A DNA stretch of 64,000 nt from Macrostomum hystrix (Eukaryota; Platyhelminthes; Macrostomidae): contig CATNEN010000035.1 of assembly GCA_950097015.1 (NCBI GenBank), positions 1,538,099-1,602,098 on the forward strand. Reading direction: 5' to 3'. How positions within the stretch are numbered: the stretch's first letter is position 1; each line of letters opens with the position of its first letter. The notes under the pieces are model-generated. The model was not told the DNA's origin, ran no database searches, and saw nothing but the letters and a program-made list of their open reading frames with translations. The translations under genes were made by a program, and so were the position numbers. Of the stretch, positions 54,201 to 64,000 are shown piece by piece.

Positions 54201-57200
54201 ATCTCAGTGGCTAGACTAGCAATCCACTTATCTCAGTGGCTAGACTAGCAATCCACTTATCTCAGTGGCTAGACTAGCAATACACTCATCTCAGTGGCTA
54301 GACTAGCAATCCACTTATCTCAGTGGCTAGACTAGCAATACACTCATCTCAGTGGCTAGACTAGCAATCCACTCATCTCAGTGGCTAGACTAGCAATACA
54401 CTCATCTCAGTGGCTAGACTAGCAATCCACTCTCATTTAAATGGCTAGACTAGCAATCCACTCATCTCAGTGGCTAGACTAGCAATCCACTCATCTCAGT
54501 GGCTAGACTAGCAATCCACTCTCATTTAAATGGCTAGACTAGCAATCCACTCATCTCAGTGGCTAGACTAGCAATCCACTCTCATTTAAATGGCTAGACT
54601 AGCAATCCACTCATCTCAGTGGCTAGACTAGCAATCCACTCATCTCAGTGGCTAGACTAGCAATCCACTTATCTCAGTGGCTAGACTAGCAATCCACTTA
54701 TCTCAGTGGCTAGACTAGCAATCCACTTATCTCAGTGGCTAGACTAGCAATATACTCATCTCAGTGGCTAGACTAGCAATCCACTTATCTCAGTGGCTAG
54801 ACTAGCAATCCACTTATCTCAGTGGCTAGACTAGCAATCCACTTATCTCAGTGGCTAGACTAGCAATCCACTTATCTCAGTGGCTAGACTAGCAATACAC
54901 TCATCTCAGTGGCTAGACTAGCAATCCACTTATCTCAGTGGCTAGACTAGCAATACACTCATCTCAGTGGCTAGACTAGCAATCCACTTATCTCAGTGGC
55001 TAGACTAGCAATACACTAATCTCAGTGGCTAGACTAGCAATCCACTTATCTCAGTGGCTAGACTAGCAATCCACTCATCTCAGTGGCTAGACTAGCAATC
55101 CACTCATCTCAGTGGCTAGACTAGCAATCCACTCTCATTTAAATGGCTAGACTAGCAATCCACTCATCTCAGTGGCTAGACTAGCAATCCACTCTCATTT
55201 AAATGGCTAGACTAGCAATCCACTCTCATTTAAATGGCTAGACTAGCAATCCACTCATCTCAGTGGCTAGACTAGCAATCCACTTATCTCAGTGGCTAGA
55301 CTAGCAATCCACTTATCTCAGTGGCTAGACTAGCAATCCACTTATCTCAGTGGCTAGACTAGCAATATACTCATCTCAGTGGCTAGACTAGCAATCCACT
55401 TATCTCAGTGGCTAGACTAGCAATCCACTCTCATTTAAATGGCTAGACTAGCAATCCACTCATCTCAGTGGCTAGACTAGCAATCCACTCTCATTTAAAT
55501 GGCTAGACTAGCAATCCACTCTCATTTAAATGGCTAGACTAGCAATCCACTCATCTCAGTGGCTAGACTAGCAATCCACTCATCTCAGTGGCTAGACTAG
55601 CAATCCACTCTCATTTAAATGGCTAGACTAGCAATCCACTCTCATTTAAATGGCTAGACTAGCAATCCACTCATCTCAGTGGCTAGACTAGCAATCCACT
55701 CATCTCAGTGGCTAGACTAGCAATCCACTCTCATTTAAATGGCTAGACTAGCAATCCACTCTCATTTAAATGGCTAGACTAGCAATCCACTTATCTCAGT
55801 GGCTAGACTAGCAATCCACTCTCATTTAAATGGCTAGACTAGCAATCCACTCTCATTTAAATGGCTAGACTAGCAATCCACTCATCTCATTGGCTAGACT
55901 AGCAATCCACTCTCATTTAAATGGCTAGACTAGCAATCCACTCTCATTTAAATGGCTAGAGTAGCAATCCACTCATCTCAGTGGCTAGACTAGCAATCCA
56001 CTCTCATTTAAATGGCTAGAGTAGCAATCCACTCATCTCAGTGGCTAGACTAGCAATCCACTCTCATTTAAATGGCTAGACTAGCAATCCACTCATCTCA
56101 GTGGCTAGACTAGCAATCCACTCTCATTTAAATGGCTAGACTAGCAATCACTCTCATTTAAATGGCTAGACTAGCAATCCACTCTCATTTAAATGGCTAG
56201 ACTAGCAATCCACTCATCTCAGTGGCTAGACTAGCAATCCACTCATCTCAGTGGCTAGACTAGCAATCCACTCTCATTTAAATGGCTAGACTAGCAATCC
56301 ACTCTCATTTAAATGGCTAGACTAGCATCCACTCATCTCATTGGCTAGACTAGCAATCCACTCTCATTTAAATGGCTAGACTAGCAATCCACTCTCATTT
56401 AAATGCTAGACTAGCAATCCACTCTCATTTAAATGGCTAGACTAGCAATCCACTCATCTCAGTGGCTAGACTAGCAATCCACTCATCTCAGTGGCTAGAC
56501 TAGCAATCCACTCTCATTTAAATGGCTAGACTAGCAATCCACTCTCATTTAAATGGCTAGACTAGCAATCCACTCATCTCATTGCTAGACTAGCATCCAC
56601 TCTCATTTAAATGGCTAGACTAGCAATCCACTCTCATTTAAATGGCTAGAGTAGCAATCCACTCATCTCAGTGGCTAGACTAGCAATCCACTCTCATTTA
56701 AATGGCTAGAGTAGCAATCCACTCATCTCAGTGGCTAGACTAGCAATCCACTCTCATTTAAATGGCTAGACTAGCAATCCACTCATCTCAGTGGCTAGAC
56801 TAGCAATCCACTCATCTCAGTGGCTAGACTAGCAATCCACTCTCATTTAAATGGCTAGACTAGCAATCCACTCTCATTTAAATGGCTAGACTAGCAATCC
56901 ACTCATCTCAGTGGCTAGACTAGCAATCCATTCTCATTCAAATGGGTAGACTGGCAATCCTCACCTCACTCCACCAGGGATGGTCTTCGAGATGCTCGGC
57001 ACCCTTTGCGGCGTCATGACCTTCACCTTCATCACCCAGCACGGCCCAGACCGTTGCAACACCGCCGTCGCGGTCGTAGCCTCATTCAATGAAACCCTGC
57101 AGCCGGCTGTCCAAGCCGACGTCCGGCCCGAAGAGGAGGGCCGCTACCGACTTGGCGCCGCCATCATCGCCTGCGTGGTGGCCGTCTGCGGCTGCATCGG

Positions 57201-58160
57201 CTTCTTCGGCACCAGAGAAGTGACGAACCAGAAGCCGACCCACTAACCAGCAGCTCAGCAAACAGCTCAACCAGCGCCTGCTGCGGCATGATATCGGCAT
57301 TCAGCCGGTGCCTTCGGCATCGCTCCTACAGGCAGCTGATGCTGACATTCATGCTGAGCTCATTGGCTATCCAGACGGTGCAGAACAGCCTGGCCCTGTA
57401 CACCATCTACAGTCTGCGCATGAAGCGTCACCTGAAGTTTGCCATAGCCATAGTCATGTCAGTTGCCATCCTGGCCACTCCTCTAGTCTTCTTTGCCATC
57501 GGTCGGCTGGGCAAGAAACCCGTGTTCTATATTGGCCTATTTCTCATCCTGCCCGTGTGCATCTCGGCCACTTTCTGTCCGGCCGAGGATCGCTTCGTGC
57601 CGCTCTACTATGCCACCATGGTGGTGGCCGGCTGCTTTGTCAGCGTCAACATGCTCCTGCCCTGGATTATGCTGCCTGATGTCATTGACGACTACGCCGC
57701 CTCGACTGGCAGATCCAGCGAGAACGAAGCGGCCACATTCTACAGTCTGTACGTGTTCTTCAACAAATTCGCTGTTGGCATGAGCACCGCCTGCTTGCAG
57801 CTGGCCCTTCACCTCACCGGCTATCAGCAGCCGCCAGCCTGCACCCAGACTGATGCCGTTGCTATGGCGTTGCGATGCATGATCGGCCCGGTGCCTATGC
57901 TGCTGGTGTTGGGCGCGTTCCTCGCCCTGCGTCGCTACCCGATCACTAGAGCCTACAGGGCTATGCTGGACCAGAGGCTGGCAAAGTCCACTGCCGCAGC
58001 GGTTGAACCTCTGGACGCCACTGAGATGATGAGCAGCCAGCATGTGGTTGATCAAGCTAATGGGATTTATCTACTGTCAGAGCTTGATTTCTTCTTTGCG
58101 GCCACTTTCACTTTCTTTAGTTACAAGCGTAGCTCTTTGTCCCTTTTTTGTGCTGGCTAA
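48273..58160 (+). CDS. MFSD2-like sodium-coupled lipid symporter (MFS/GPH type)
   Basis: Exons: 48273-48440 (hydrophilic N-terminus, 56 codons), 49986-50441 (152 codons), 52119-52197 and 56978-58160. Splice phases agree through RMVFEMLGTL. Exon 2 has the first membrane helices and the GPH-family signature FTGRFWDAISDPIVG, whose aspartates line the cation site in MFSD2A. Exon 3 encodes TYHIPYTSMTMFIS with SADRDAAT. Exon 4 continues with a lumenal loop, GTRE, and the second half including LPWIMLPDVIDDY and FYSLYVFFNKFAVGMS. The frame breaks once in exon 4: a TAA at 57244 ends the first part, and the rest (to 58160) is in another frame. A one-base indel at about 57200-57245 or a tiny unrecognised intron would explain it. 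Total about 628 residues. Known family role: plasma-membrane lysophosphatidylcholine uptake. Confidence 0.88.
48441..49684. other. Transporter intron 1, unique part
   Basis: AT-rich intronic sequence with no array. Nothing recognised except the tRNA-like modules that follow. Confidence 0.6.
49690..49920 (-). repeat. Four tandem 56-bp tRNA-like (SINE head) modules
   Basis: On the minus strand each module has GAGCGTCGGCTTCTGACTGA then GAGGTCGGGAGTTCGAATCT, i.e. an A-box-like start and a B-box-like GTTCGAAT. The minus-strand-most (right) copy has the fullest tRNA-like head (GATTAGAGCATTGGC). A tandem amplification of a tRNA-derived SINE head inside transporter intron 1. Confidence 0.75.
50548..50702. 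repeat. 11-bp minisatellite (CTAGCTGTTGA)n in transporter intron 2
   Basis: Fourteen copies, one with a G variant. Nearly perfect. Confidence 0.97.
51058..52040. repeat. 20-bp minisatellite (GATTGGTTTCACGAGTGACT)n in transporter intron 2
   Basis: About 49 copies alternating GATTGG and GTTTGG. Flanking end units read GGTTCCATGAGTGACT at both edges, a typical pattern for arrays that homogenise in the centre. Confidence 0.98.
52069..52118 (+). repeat. Partial tandem duplicate of transporter exon 3 start
   Basis: ACCTTACCAGATTCCTTACA, then CATCCATGACTATGCTCATT and TCAG, repeats the start of exon 3 (ACCTACCACATTCCTTACAC...). The real acceptor CTCATTTCAG lies at the end of this intronic copy. Confidence 0.85.
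52200..52975. other. Transporter intron 3, unique part
   Basis: Unique intronic sequence before the large 29/31-bp array; no feature recognised. Confidence 0.5.
52980..56957. repeat. 4-kb array of two monomer types (29 and 31 bp) in transporter intron 3
   Basis: All units share CTAGACTAGCAATCCACT. Type A continues TATCTCAGTGG or CATCTCAGTGG (29 bp) and type B CTCATTTAAATGG (31 bp). About 130 units. Type A predominates at the 5' side and type B becomes frequent toward 56.9 kb. From about 55.9 kb single-base dropouts appear (AGCATCC, AAATGCTAG, AGCAATCACT). Confidence 0.98.
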
Positions 58161-58885
58161 TTAGGTAGGTCTTTTTCGCCCCTTTCCGTTGGTCTTTTTA
58201 GTAGGTCTTTGTCCCATTTCAAGCGGTCTATAGTGAGGTCTTGCACCATTTCCATTGTTTTATCTTTGAGATTTAGATTTTTCTTTTATTTAGGGGTTTC
58301 TCTAATTTAATTTGTTCTATTAGTGAAGTCTTTGTCCCATTTCTATTGGTCTATAAGTGAGGTCTTTGTCCTATTCTCGTTGGTCTATTAGTGTGGTCCC
58401 ATTTAGTTTGGTATATTAGTAAGTCTTTGTATGCAATTTCTATTGTTCTGTTAGTGCTGTCTTTGATTAGCTATTGTTAGTTTTTTGTGAGTTTTCTTCA
58501 CTTTTTGTTTTCCTTAAGTTAAATATATTTCTATTTTTTCCTTGCTTAACATTGCATTAATGATACATTTTATAGAATTCCTGCAAACTAACAGTTTTTG
58601 TTTAAATTGCATTTACATGTATAACACAAACAAATGCAAGTTGCAAAATATCTGCCATATGATCAGTTTAAATAATACAATCTAAAGAATGTCAGTCATC
58701 TCATTGTGCTTGTTACCTGTTCAGAAAACACGCAACAATTTTTTTTCAGGAGCTGATTAACTTTTTTGCTTAGTTATGCACGTTTCTGCTCAAATATGCA
58801 TTCACATTCAGCTGCCATTGTTCACCTTTATATATCTTTTGCCTAGTTACGATAAAAAACTATTTACATGCACTCTATAACAACC
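58161..58885. other. Transporter 3' flank
   Basis: AT-rich, with a degenerate T-rich repetition (GGTCTTTGTCCCATTTC) between 58.16 and 58.45 kb. No further exon seen. Confidence 0.5.
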
Positions 58886-58889
58886 CCTC

Positions 58890-59575
58890 CAGTTCAAATA
58901 CCAATATACACACACAACACCAGCCCCTCCAGTTCTCACCCCAATGTACACACACTCCTCACCAGCCCTTCAGTTCTAACCCCAATGTACACAACTCCCC
59001 ACCAACCCCTCCAGTTCTAACCCCAATGTACACAACTCCCCACCAACCCCTCCAGTTCTAACCTCAATGTACACACACTCCCACCAACCCCTCCAGTTCT
59101 AACCTCAATGTACACACACTCCCCACCAACCCCTCCAGTTCTAACCTCAATGTACACACACTCCCCACCAACCCCTCCAGTTCTAACCTTAATGTACACA
59201 CTCCCCATGAACCCCTCCAGTTCTACCCCCAATGTACACACTCCCACCAACCCCTCCAGTTCTAACCCTAATGTACACACTCCCCACCAACCCCTCCAGT
59301 TCTAACCCTAATGTACACACATCCTCACCAACCCCTCCAGTTCTAACCCCAATGTACACACATCCTCACCAACCCCTGCAGTTCTAACCCAAATGTACAC
59401 ACACTCCCCACCAACCCCTCCAGTTCCAATCTAAATGTACACACCATACCAGCCCCTCAAGTTCTAACCCCTATGTGCGCACTCCCCACCAACCCCTCCA
59501 GTTCTAACCCCAATGTACACACTCCCTACCAACCCCTCAAGTTCTAACCCCAATGTACACGCACTCCACACTTTC
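58890..59575. repeat. ~40-bp minisatellite
   Basis: About 18 units containing ACCCCTCCAGTTCTAACCCC and AATGTACACACACTCCCCAC, with length variation in the CA-rich part. Confidence 0.95.
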
Positions 59576-59579
59576 CGCC

Positions 59580-61090
59580 AGTTGTTATCCATAATGCACC
59601 TAATCACATTGCTTGTACTTTTATTACACTTTTCAGGGTGTTTACATTAATCCTAAATGACTGAACTGTTACACAAAGTTCGCGCAATATTCAGTTGCCG
59701 GGTGATTCAGATGCCTAGGACTCAATCAGCAGTTTTTTTTCAAGTTTCTTAGTTTTTCTAGCTTGAAGCAATCGATGTGCATTATTGAAGTAATTGTATT
59801 TACTGTTGTTAAGATTTATTTCTTTGCTATTTAACTATTCCATGCATTGTAGCACGCTCACTAACTTTCTCGCATTAATATAGATAAGAAATTATTGTAC
59901 TAAATGAAAATAAAATAATTTTTAATGATCAAAGCCAGTGTTTCTGTTTTGTTCTCTTTAGCGCTGACAAAATTATTTTTACTTTTTCCTGCCCTACCTA
60001 AATTAGCTCACACAACTGTGGTGTTACCTGTATTTTTCTTTTCTCAGTGTTTTTGTCACACCTTTTTTCAATGAAACCACCACATGCTGTAAGCGCCCGT
60101 GCGCGAAGTCTTTGTTAACTTGCGGTTGTTTGTGCGCGAACGCAGTTGAAACTGTTCTATATGATTGAAATTACCAAATATATTATACCTGTACGCATAT
60201 ACATATGCCAAGTGGCCAGATCATAACCCTTTAAAGGTTTTTTTATTTCCTAAACTTTAACGTCTTTGATTTTTTTTACGGAACAAAGAGCCGGCTCACG
60301 GGTGTAACAGCCCTAACCAGGATAGGATGCTGTACACAATCAGAATGTGAATGTGTCTTAAATGACCGACATTATAACACACAATTTCACAACCGAACAA
60401 ACTAGAAGTTAATTAACTAGAAGTTAATTAAGTTAATTGTCTGAGAACAACACTCGAAAATTAAAGACATTTCTTCTGAATTAGCATGTGCAGAGCTTTT
60501 CGTTTTTATTAGGAATTGGAACATATTACGAGTACATAATATACAGGTCTCAACTGAACTACACTACTACTGAATAAGTAATAAGTAGTACATTATCATT
60601 GTATTCACTAAGCAAAATTATTAATTTGCTTAAAGTACTTTCGCATTGGAAAGTGGTTCGGCTGCGACTAGTCGAATTACAAAGCTCGAATGCGAAAGTA
60701 AAACATAAATATTAACGCATTTGTGAATAAATTTGTTAGTCAAATATTGTTTAAAAAATCACAAAATAAGAAAAAAGTATATATAATTACATCATACTAT
60801 CCAGCAATTTTTATCTAAATTTCGAAGAACAAAATTCAGACAGAATTGCGTCTGAAGCAGCTTACATGGGTTACTTTGATGGTCATTGACCACGGTTAAA
60901 CAGGGATTCCACGAACATCAGGGTAGGATTAAGTACGAGTATAAATTAACAATTATCCAGTATTCGAATATTTCTGTGCAGCCTGTAACTTAAATAAGCT
61001 AGTTGAGTTCTGCAAACAGCGAGCAAAAAAAGTAATATGCAACCGACCATGCCAAAAAAACACCTGACGAAGGCTGCGCGTTACATTGAT
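59580..61090. other. AT-rich intergenic stretch
   Basis: Holds no recognisable gene. A short direct repeat AACTAGAAGTTAATT occurs at about 60400-60430. Confidence 0.55.
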
Positions 61091-61094
61091 TACA

Positions 61095-62362
61095 GGTGAG
61101 GGGGTGATGACATACCGAACTGATAACAACAGGTCAGGGGGTGATGACATTCCTAACTGATAACAGCAGGTGAGGGGGTGATGACATACCTAACTGATAA
61201 CAGCAGGTGAGGGGGGTGATGACATTCCGAACTGATAACAGCAGGTGAGGGGGTGATGACATACCGAACTGATAACAACAGGTCAGGGGGTGATGACATT
61301 CCTAACTGATAACAGCAGGTGAGGGGGTGATGACATACCTAACTGATAACAGCAGGTGAGGGGGTGATGACATACCTAACTGATAACAGCAGGTGAGGGG
61401 GTGATGACATACCTAACTGATAACAGCAGGTGAGGGGGTGATGACATACCTAACTGATAACAGCAGGTGAGGGGGTGATGACATTCCGAACTGATAACAG
61501 CAGGTGAGGGGGTGATGACATACCTAACTGATAACAGCAGGTGAGGGGGTGATGACATTCCGAACTGATAACAGCAGGTGAGGGGGTGATGACATTCCGA
61601 ACTGATAACAGCAGGTGAGGGGGTGATGACATTCCGAACTGATAACAGCAGGTGAGGGGGTGATGACATTCCGAACTGATAACAGCAGGTGAGGGGGTGA
61701 TGACATACCTAACTGATAACAGCAGGTGAGGGGGTGATGACATACCTAACTGATAACAGCAGGTGAGGGGGTGATGACATTCCGAACTGATAACAGCAGG
61801 TGAGGGGATGATGACATACCTAACTGATAACAGCAGGTGAGGGGGTGATGACATTTCCGAACTGATAACAGCAGGTGAGGGGGTGATGACATTCCGAACT
61901 GATAACAGCAGGTGAGGGGGTGATGACATTCCGAACTGATAACAGCAGGTGAGGGGGTGATGACATTCCGAACTGATAACAGCAGGTGAGGGGGTGATGA
62001 CATTCCGAACTGATAACAGCAGGTGAGGGGGTGATGACATACCTAACTGATAACAGCAGGTGAGGGGGTGATGACATTCCGAACTGATAACAGCAGGTGA
62101 GGGGGTGATGACATACCGAACTGATAACAGCAGGTGAGGGGGTGATGACATACCTAACTGATAACAGCAGGTGAGGGGGTGATGACATTCCGAACTGATA
62201 ACAGCAGGTGAGGGGGTGATGACATTCCGAACTGATAACAGCAGGTGAGGGGGTGATGACATTCCGAACTGATAACAGCAGGTGAGGGGGTGATGACATT
62301 CCGAACTGATAACAGCAGGTGAGGGGATGATGACATTCCGAACTGATAACAGCAGGTGAGGG
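61095..62362. repeat. 37-bp minisatellite downstream of TFIIB
   Basis: About 34 copies containing CAGGTGAGGGGGTGATGACA and TTCCGAACTGATAACAG, with TACCTAAC variants. Each plus-strand copy contains CAG/GTGAG, a consensus 5' splice site, but TFIIB is on the opposite strand. Confidence 0.98.
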
Positions 62363-62422
62363 GGTATTCCATGTGGTCATAGGTAGCAATGAGTATTAGC
62401 TAATGACTGAATAACGTAAAAC

Positions 62423-63016
62423 TTAAGACACAAAAAAACTGCGACCACACTGAAAAAGCAGAGTTTGAGTTGAAGCTGCGGTCGACTGCCAAGGCAAACT
62501 ATCAACCGGAGAGTTGAAAGCAAAATTAGGCGGAAACAATGACTTGGCATGCGAGCGCATGATCTTGTAGGCACCGGCGATGGTCACCTCAGCAACACCA
62601 GCGATTGTCGCCAATCTCCTTCTTCTCCTTCTTGGTGTCGGAGGCTTGGCAGGCCATGTAGATGGCGGGCGGCGGGCCACCGAGATCGGACTCTTGCCAG
62701 CTACTTCGGATCCAGTTGCATGGCCTTCTCGGCGATGTGGGTGGCGGCCTTCTGGATGGGCGATGCTCAGTTCGAGATTGGAGCAGAATCTGGACATAAA
62801 ATCCGTTGTTGAAATGCCCTTCAAATTTGTGTCCAGTGCTTTCGTGATCTTCTTGAAGGCCTTGGCCGATGTCGCGCCGATTCGACCGACTAACAGAGCA
62901 GACCTCCTTGAGGGTGCGCGGGCGCACCCTCCTGACGACAGGCCATGTACAGGCAGGCGCTAGCGATGGTCTCATTAGCGCGGCCGGGGGGGCGGCACTG
63001 CTTAGAGTCCGTACAC
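62423..63016 (-). CDS. TFIIB C-terminal exon (general transcription factor), frame broken by indels
   Basis: Minus strand, starting after a CCTCTTCAG acceptor. Pieces in three frames give the second cyclin repeat of TFIIB in order: GRANETIASACLYMACRQEG, RTLKEVCSVSR, ISTTDFMSRFCSNLEL, KAATHIAEKAMQLDP, GKSPISVA, AIYMACQASDTKKEKKEIGD, IAGVAEVTI and SLFPPNFAF plus PVDSLP at the end. TFIIB links TBP-bound promoters with RNA polymerase II in the nucleus. The amino acids are well conserved, yet at least six single-base frame changes occur in about 600 bp. That is the signature of uncorrected sequencing errors rather than an old pseudogene. The preceding intron (rest of the window) is filled with arrays; earlier exons lie outside. 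Confidence 0.88.
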
Positions 63017-63069
63017 CTGAAGAGGCGGGGAGAGCTGGATGTTAATGATGGCGAAGAAGGAAAACTGTT

Positions 63070-63335
63070 TACTGATAAACCAGATGTCTGATAAACCAGA
63101 TGTCTGATAACCAGATGTCTGATAAACCAGGTGTCTGATAAACCAGATGTCTGATAAACCAGGTGTCTGATAAACCAGATGTCTGATAAACCAGGTGTCT
63201 GATAAACCAGATGTCTGATAAACCAGGTGTCTGATAACCAGATGTCTGATAAACCAGATGGATAAACCAGATGTCCTGATAAACCAGATGTCTGATAAAC
63301 TAGATGTCTGATAAACCAGATGTCTGATAAACCAG
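63070..63335. repeat. ~16-bp minisatellite (GATGTCTGATAAACCA)n in TFIIB intron
   Basis: About 16 copies with GATGTC/GGTGTC alternation and length dropouts (ATAACC). On the TFIIB sense strand each copy reads TGGTTTATCAGAC, acceptor-like. Confidence 0.95.
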
Positions 63336-63435
63336 GTACCTAATGATCAGTTACATGATAAACCAGTTACCTAATGATAAGTTACATGACAAATAGTTAC
63401 CTAATAACCGGCCGGGCTCCTGATACAGTCCGAAA

Positions 63436-64000
63436 AAAAACAGTTATTGTCTGGTTTCACAGCCACCAAATAAACCAGCTATTGTCTTGTTTCACAGCCA
63501 ACCAAATAAACAGCTATTGTCTGGTTTCACAGCCACCAAATAAACCAGCTATTGTCTGGTTTCACAGCTACCAAATAAACCAGCTATTGTCTTGTTTCAC
63601 AGCCACCAAATAAACCAGCTATTGTCCTGGTTTCACAGCCGCCAAATAAACCAGCTATTGTCTGGTTTCACAGCCACCAAATAAACCAGCTATTGTCTTG
63701 TTTCACGCCACCAAATAACCAGCTATTGTCTAATTTCACAGCCACCAAATAAACCAGCTATATTGTCTGGTGTTCACAGCCACCAAATAACCAGCTACTG
63801 TCTGGTTTCACAGCCACCAAATAAACCAGCTATTGTCTGGTTCACACCACCAATAAACCAGCTATTGTCTGGTTTCACAGCCACCAAATAAACCAGCTAT
63901 TGTCTGGTTTCACAGCCACCAATAAACCAGCTATTTGTCTGGTTTCACAGCCACCAAATAAACCAGCTATTGTCTGGTTTCACAGCCACCAAATAAACCA
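63436..64000. repeat. 35-bp minisatellite in TFIIB intron (continues past the window)
   Basis: About 16 copies containing CAGCCACCAAATAAACCAGC and TATTGTCTGGTTTCA, with many one-base length errors (CACACCACCAATAAACC, TATTTGTC). Confidence 0.96.

Noticed and set aside
61450-62262. Minus-strand repeat protein with MSSPPHLLLSVR units
   Set aside because: A 37-bp array readthrough; unit length not a multiple of three, so three frames interleave.

Overview
The window is nuclear DNA of an invertebrate animal. The genes have short GT-AG introns (about 80 bp and up), ER/secretory signal sequences, a HEY-type bHLH repressor, a calumenin/reticulocalbin, a MFSD2-like lipid symporter, general transcription factor TFIIB, and animal-type mobile elements (Ty3/gypsy LTR, LINE, Tc1/mariner, tRNA-derived SINEs). 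Exons are GC-moderate and intergenic DNA is AT-rich. I cannot fix the species. A spiralian (flatworm or relative) with a minisatellite-rich genome is a reasonable guess, but only a guess.

The most striking property is that roughly 40% of the window is tandem repeat. More than 30 different minisatellites, mostly of 11-56 bp units, sit in introns and between genes. Almost every intron above 300 bp owes its length to one or two private arrays. Nearly all very long repetitive open frames are these arrays read through, not genes.

Layout. 0-5 kb: 5' end of a secreted-protein gene (minus), a 16-bp minisatellite, a dead LINE reverse transcriptase, and a small mucin-like, probably GPI-anchored gene (minus). 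5-12.3 kb: three tandem paralogous genes for small secreted CUB-like proteins, all with a phase-1 intron directly after the signal peptide, separated by SINEs and a decayed Tc1/mariner element. 13.6-16.2 kb: five-exon calumenin/reticulocalbin ending in HDEL. 19.1-21.7 kb: four-exon PDZ protein of Zasp/PDLIM type. 24-25.9 kb: secreted protein of unknown function (minus). 31.5-34.4 kb: HEY gene (minus) with bHLH, Orange and YRPW motifs. 37-41.4 kb: a 4.3-kb 20-bp satellite with higher-order structure. 42.7-47.8 kb: a young Ty3/gypsy element (minus), LTRs 330/332 identical, 5-bp target duplication. 48.3-58.2 kb: MFSD2-like transporter whose introns hold tRNA-like modules and several kilobases of minisatellite. 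62.4-63 kb: C-terminal exon of TFIIB (minus), broken by many small indels that look like assembly errors.

The genes do not form an obvious pathway apart from the CUB-like cluster. The best candidates for something new are: (1) the gypsy LTR, which carries three perfectly spaced heat-shock elements just upstream of its TATA box; (2) intronic minisatellites whose units often resemble 3' splice sites on the sense strand; (3) a splice acceptor in the transporter gene lying inside a duplicated piece of its own exon; (4) matched minisatellites in opposite orientations around the last calumenin exon and shared 16-mers at three distant loci.
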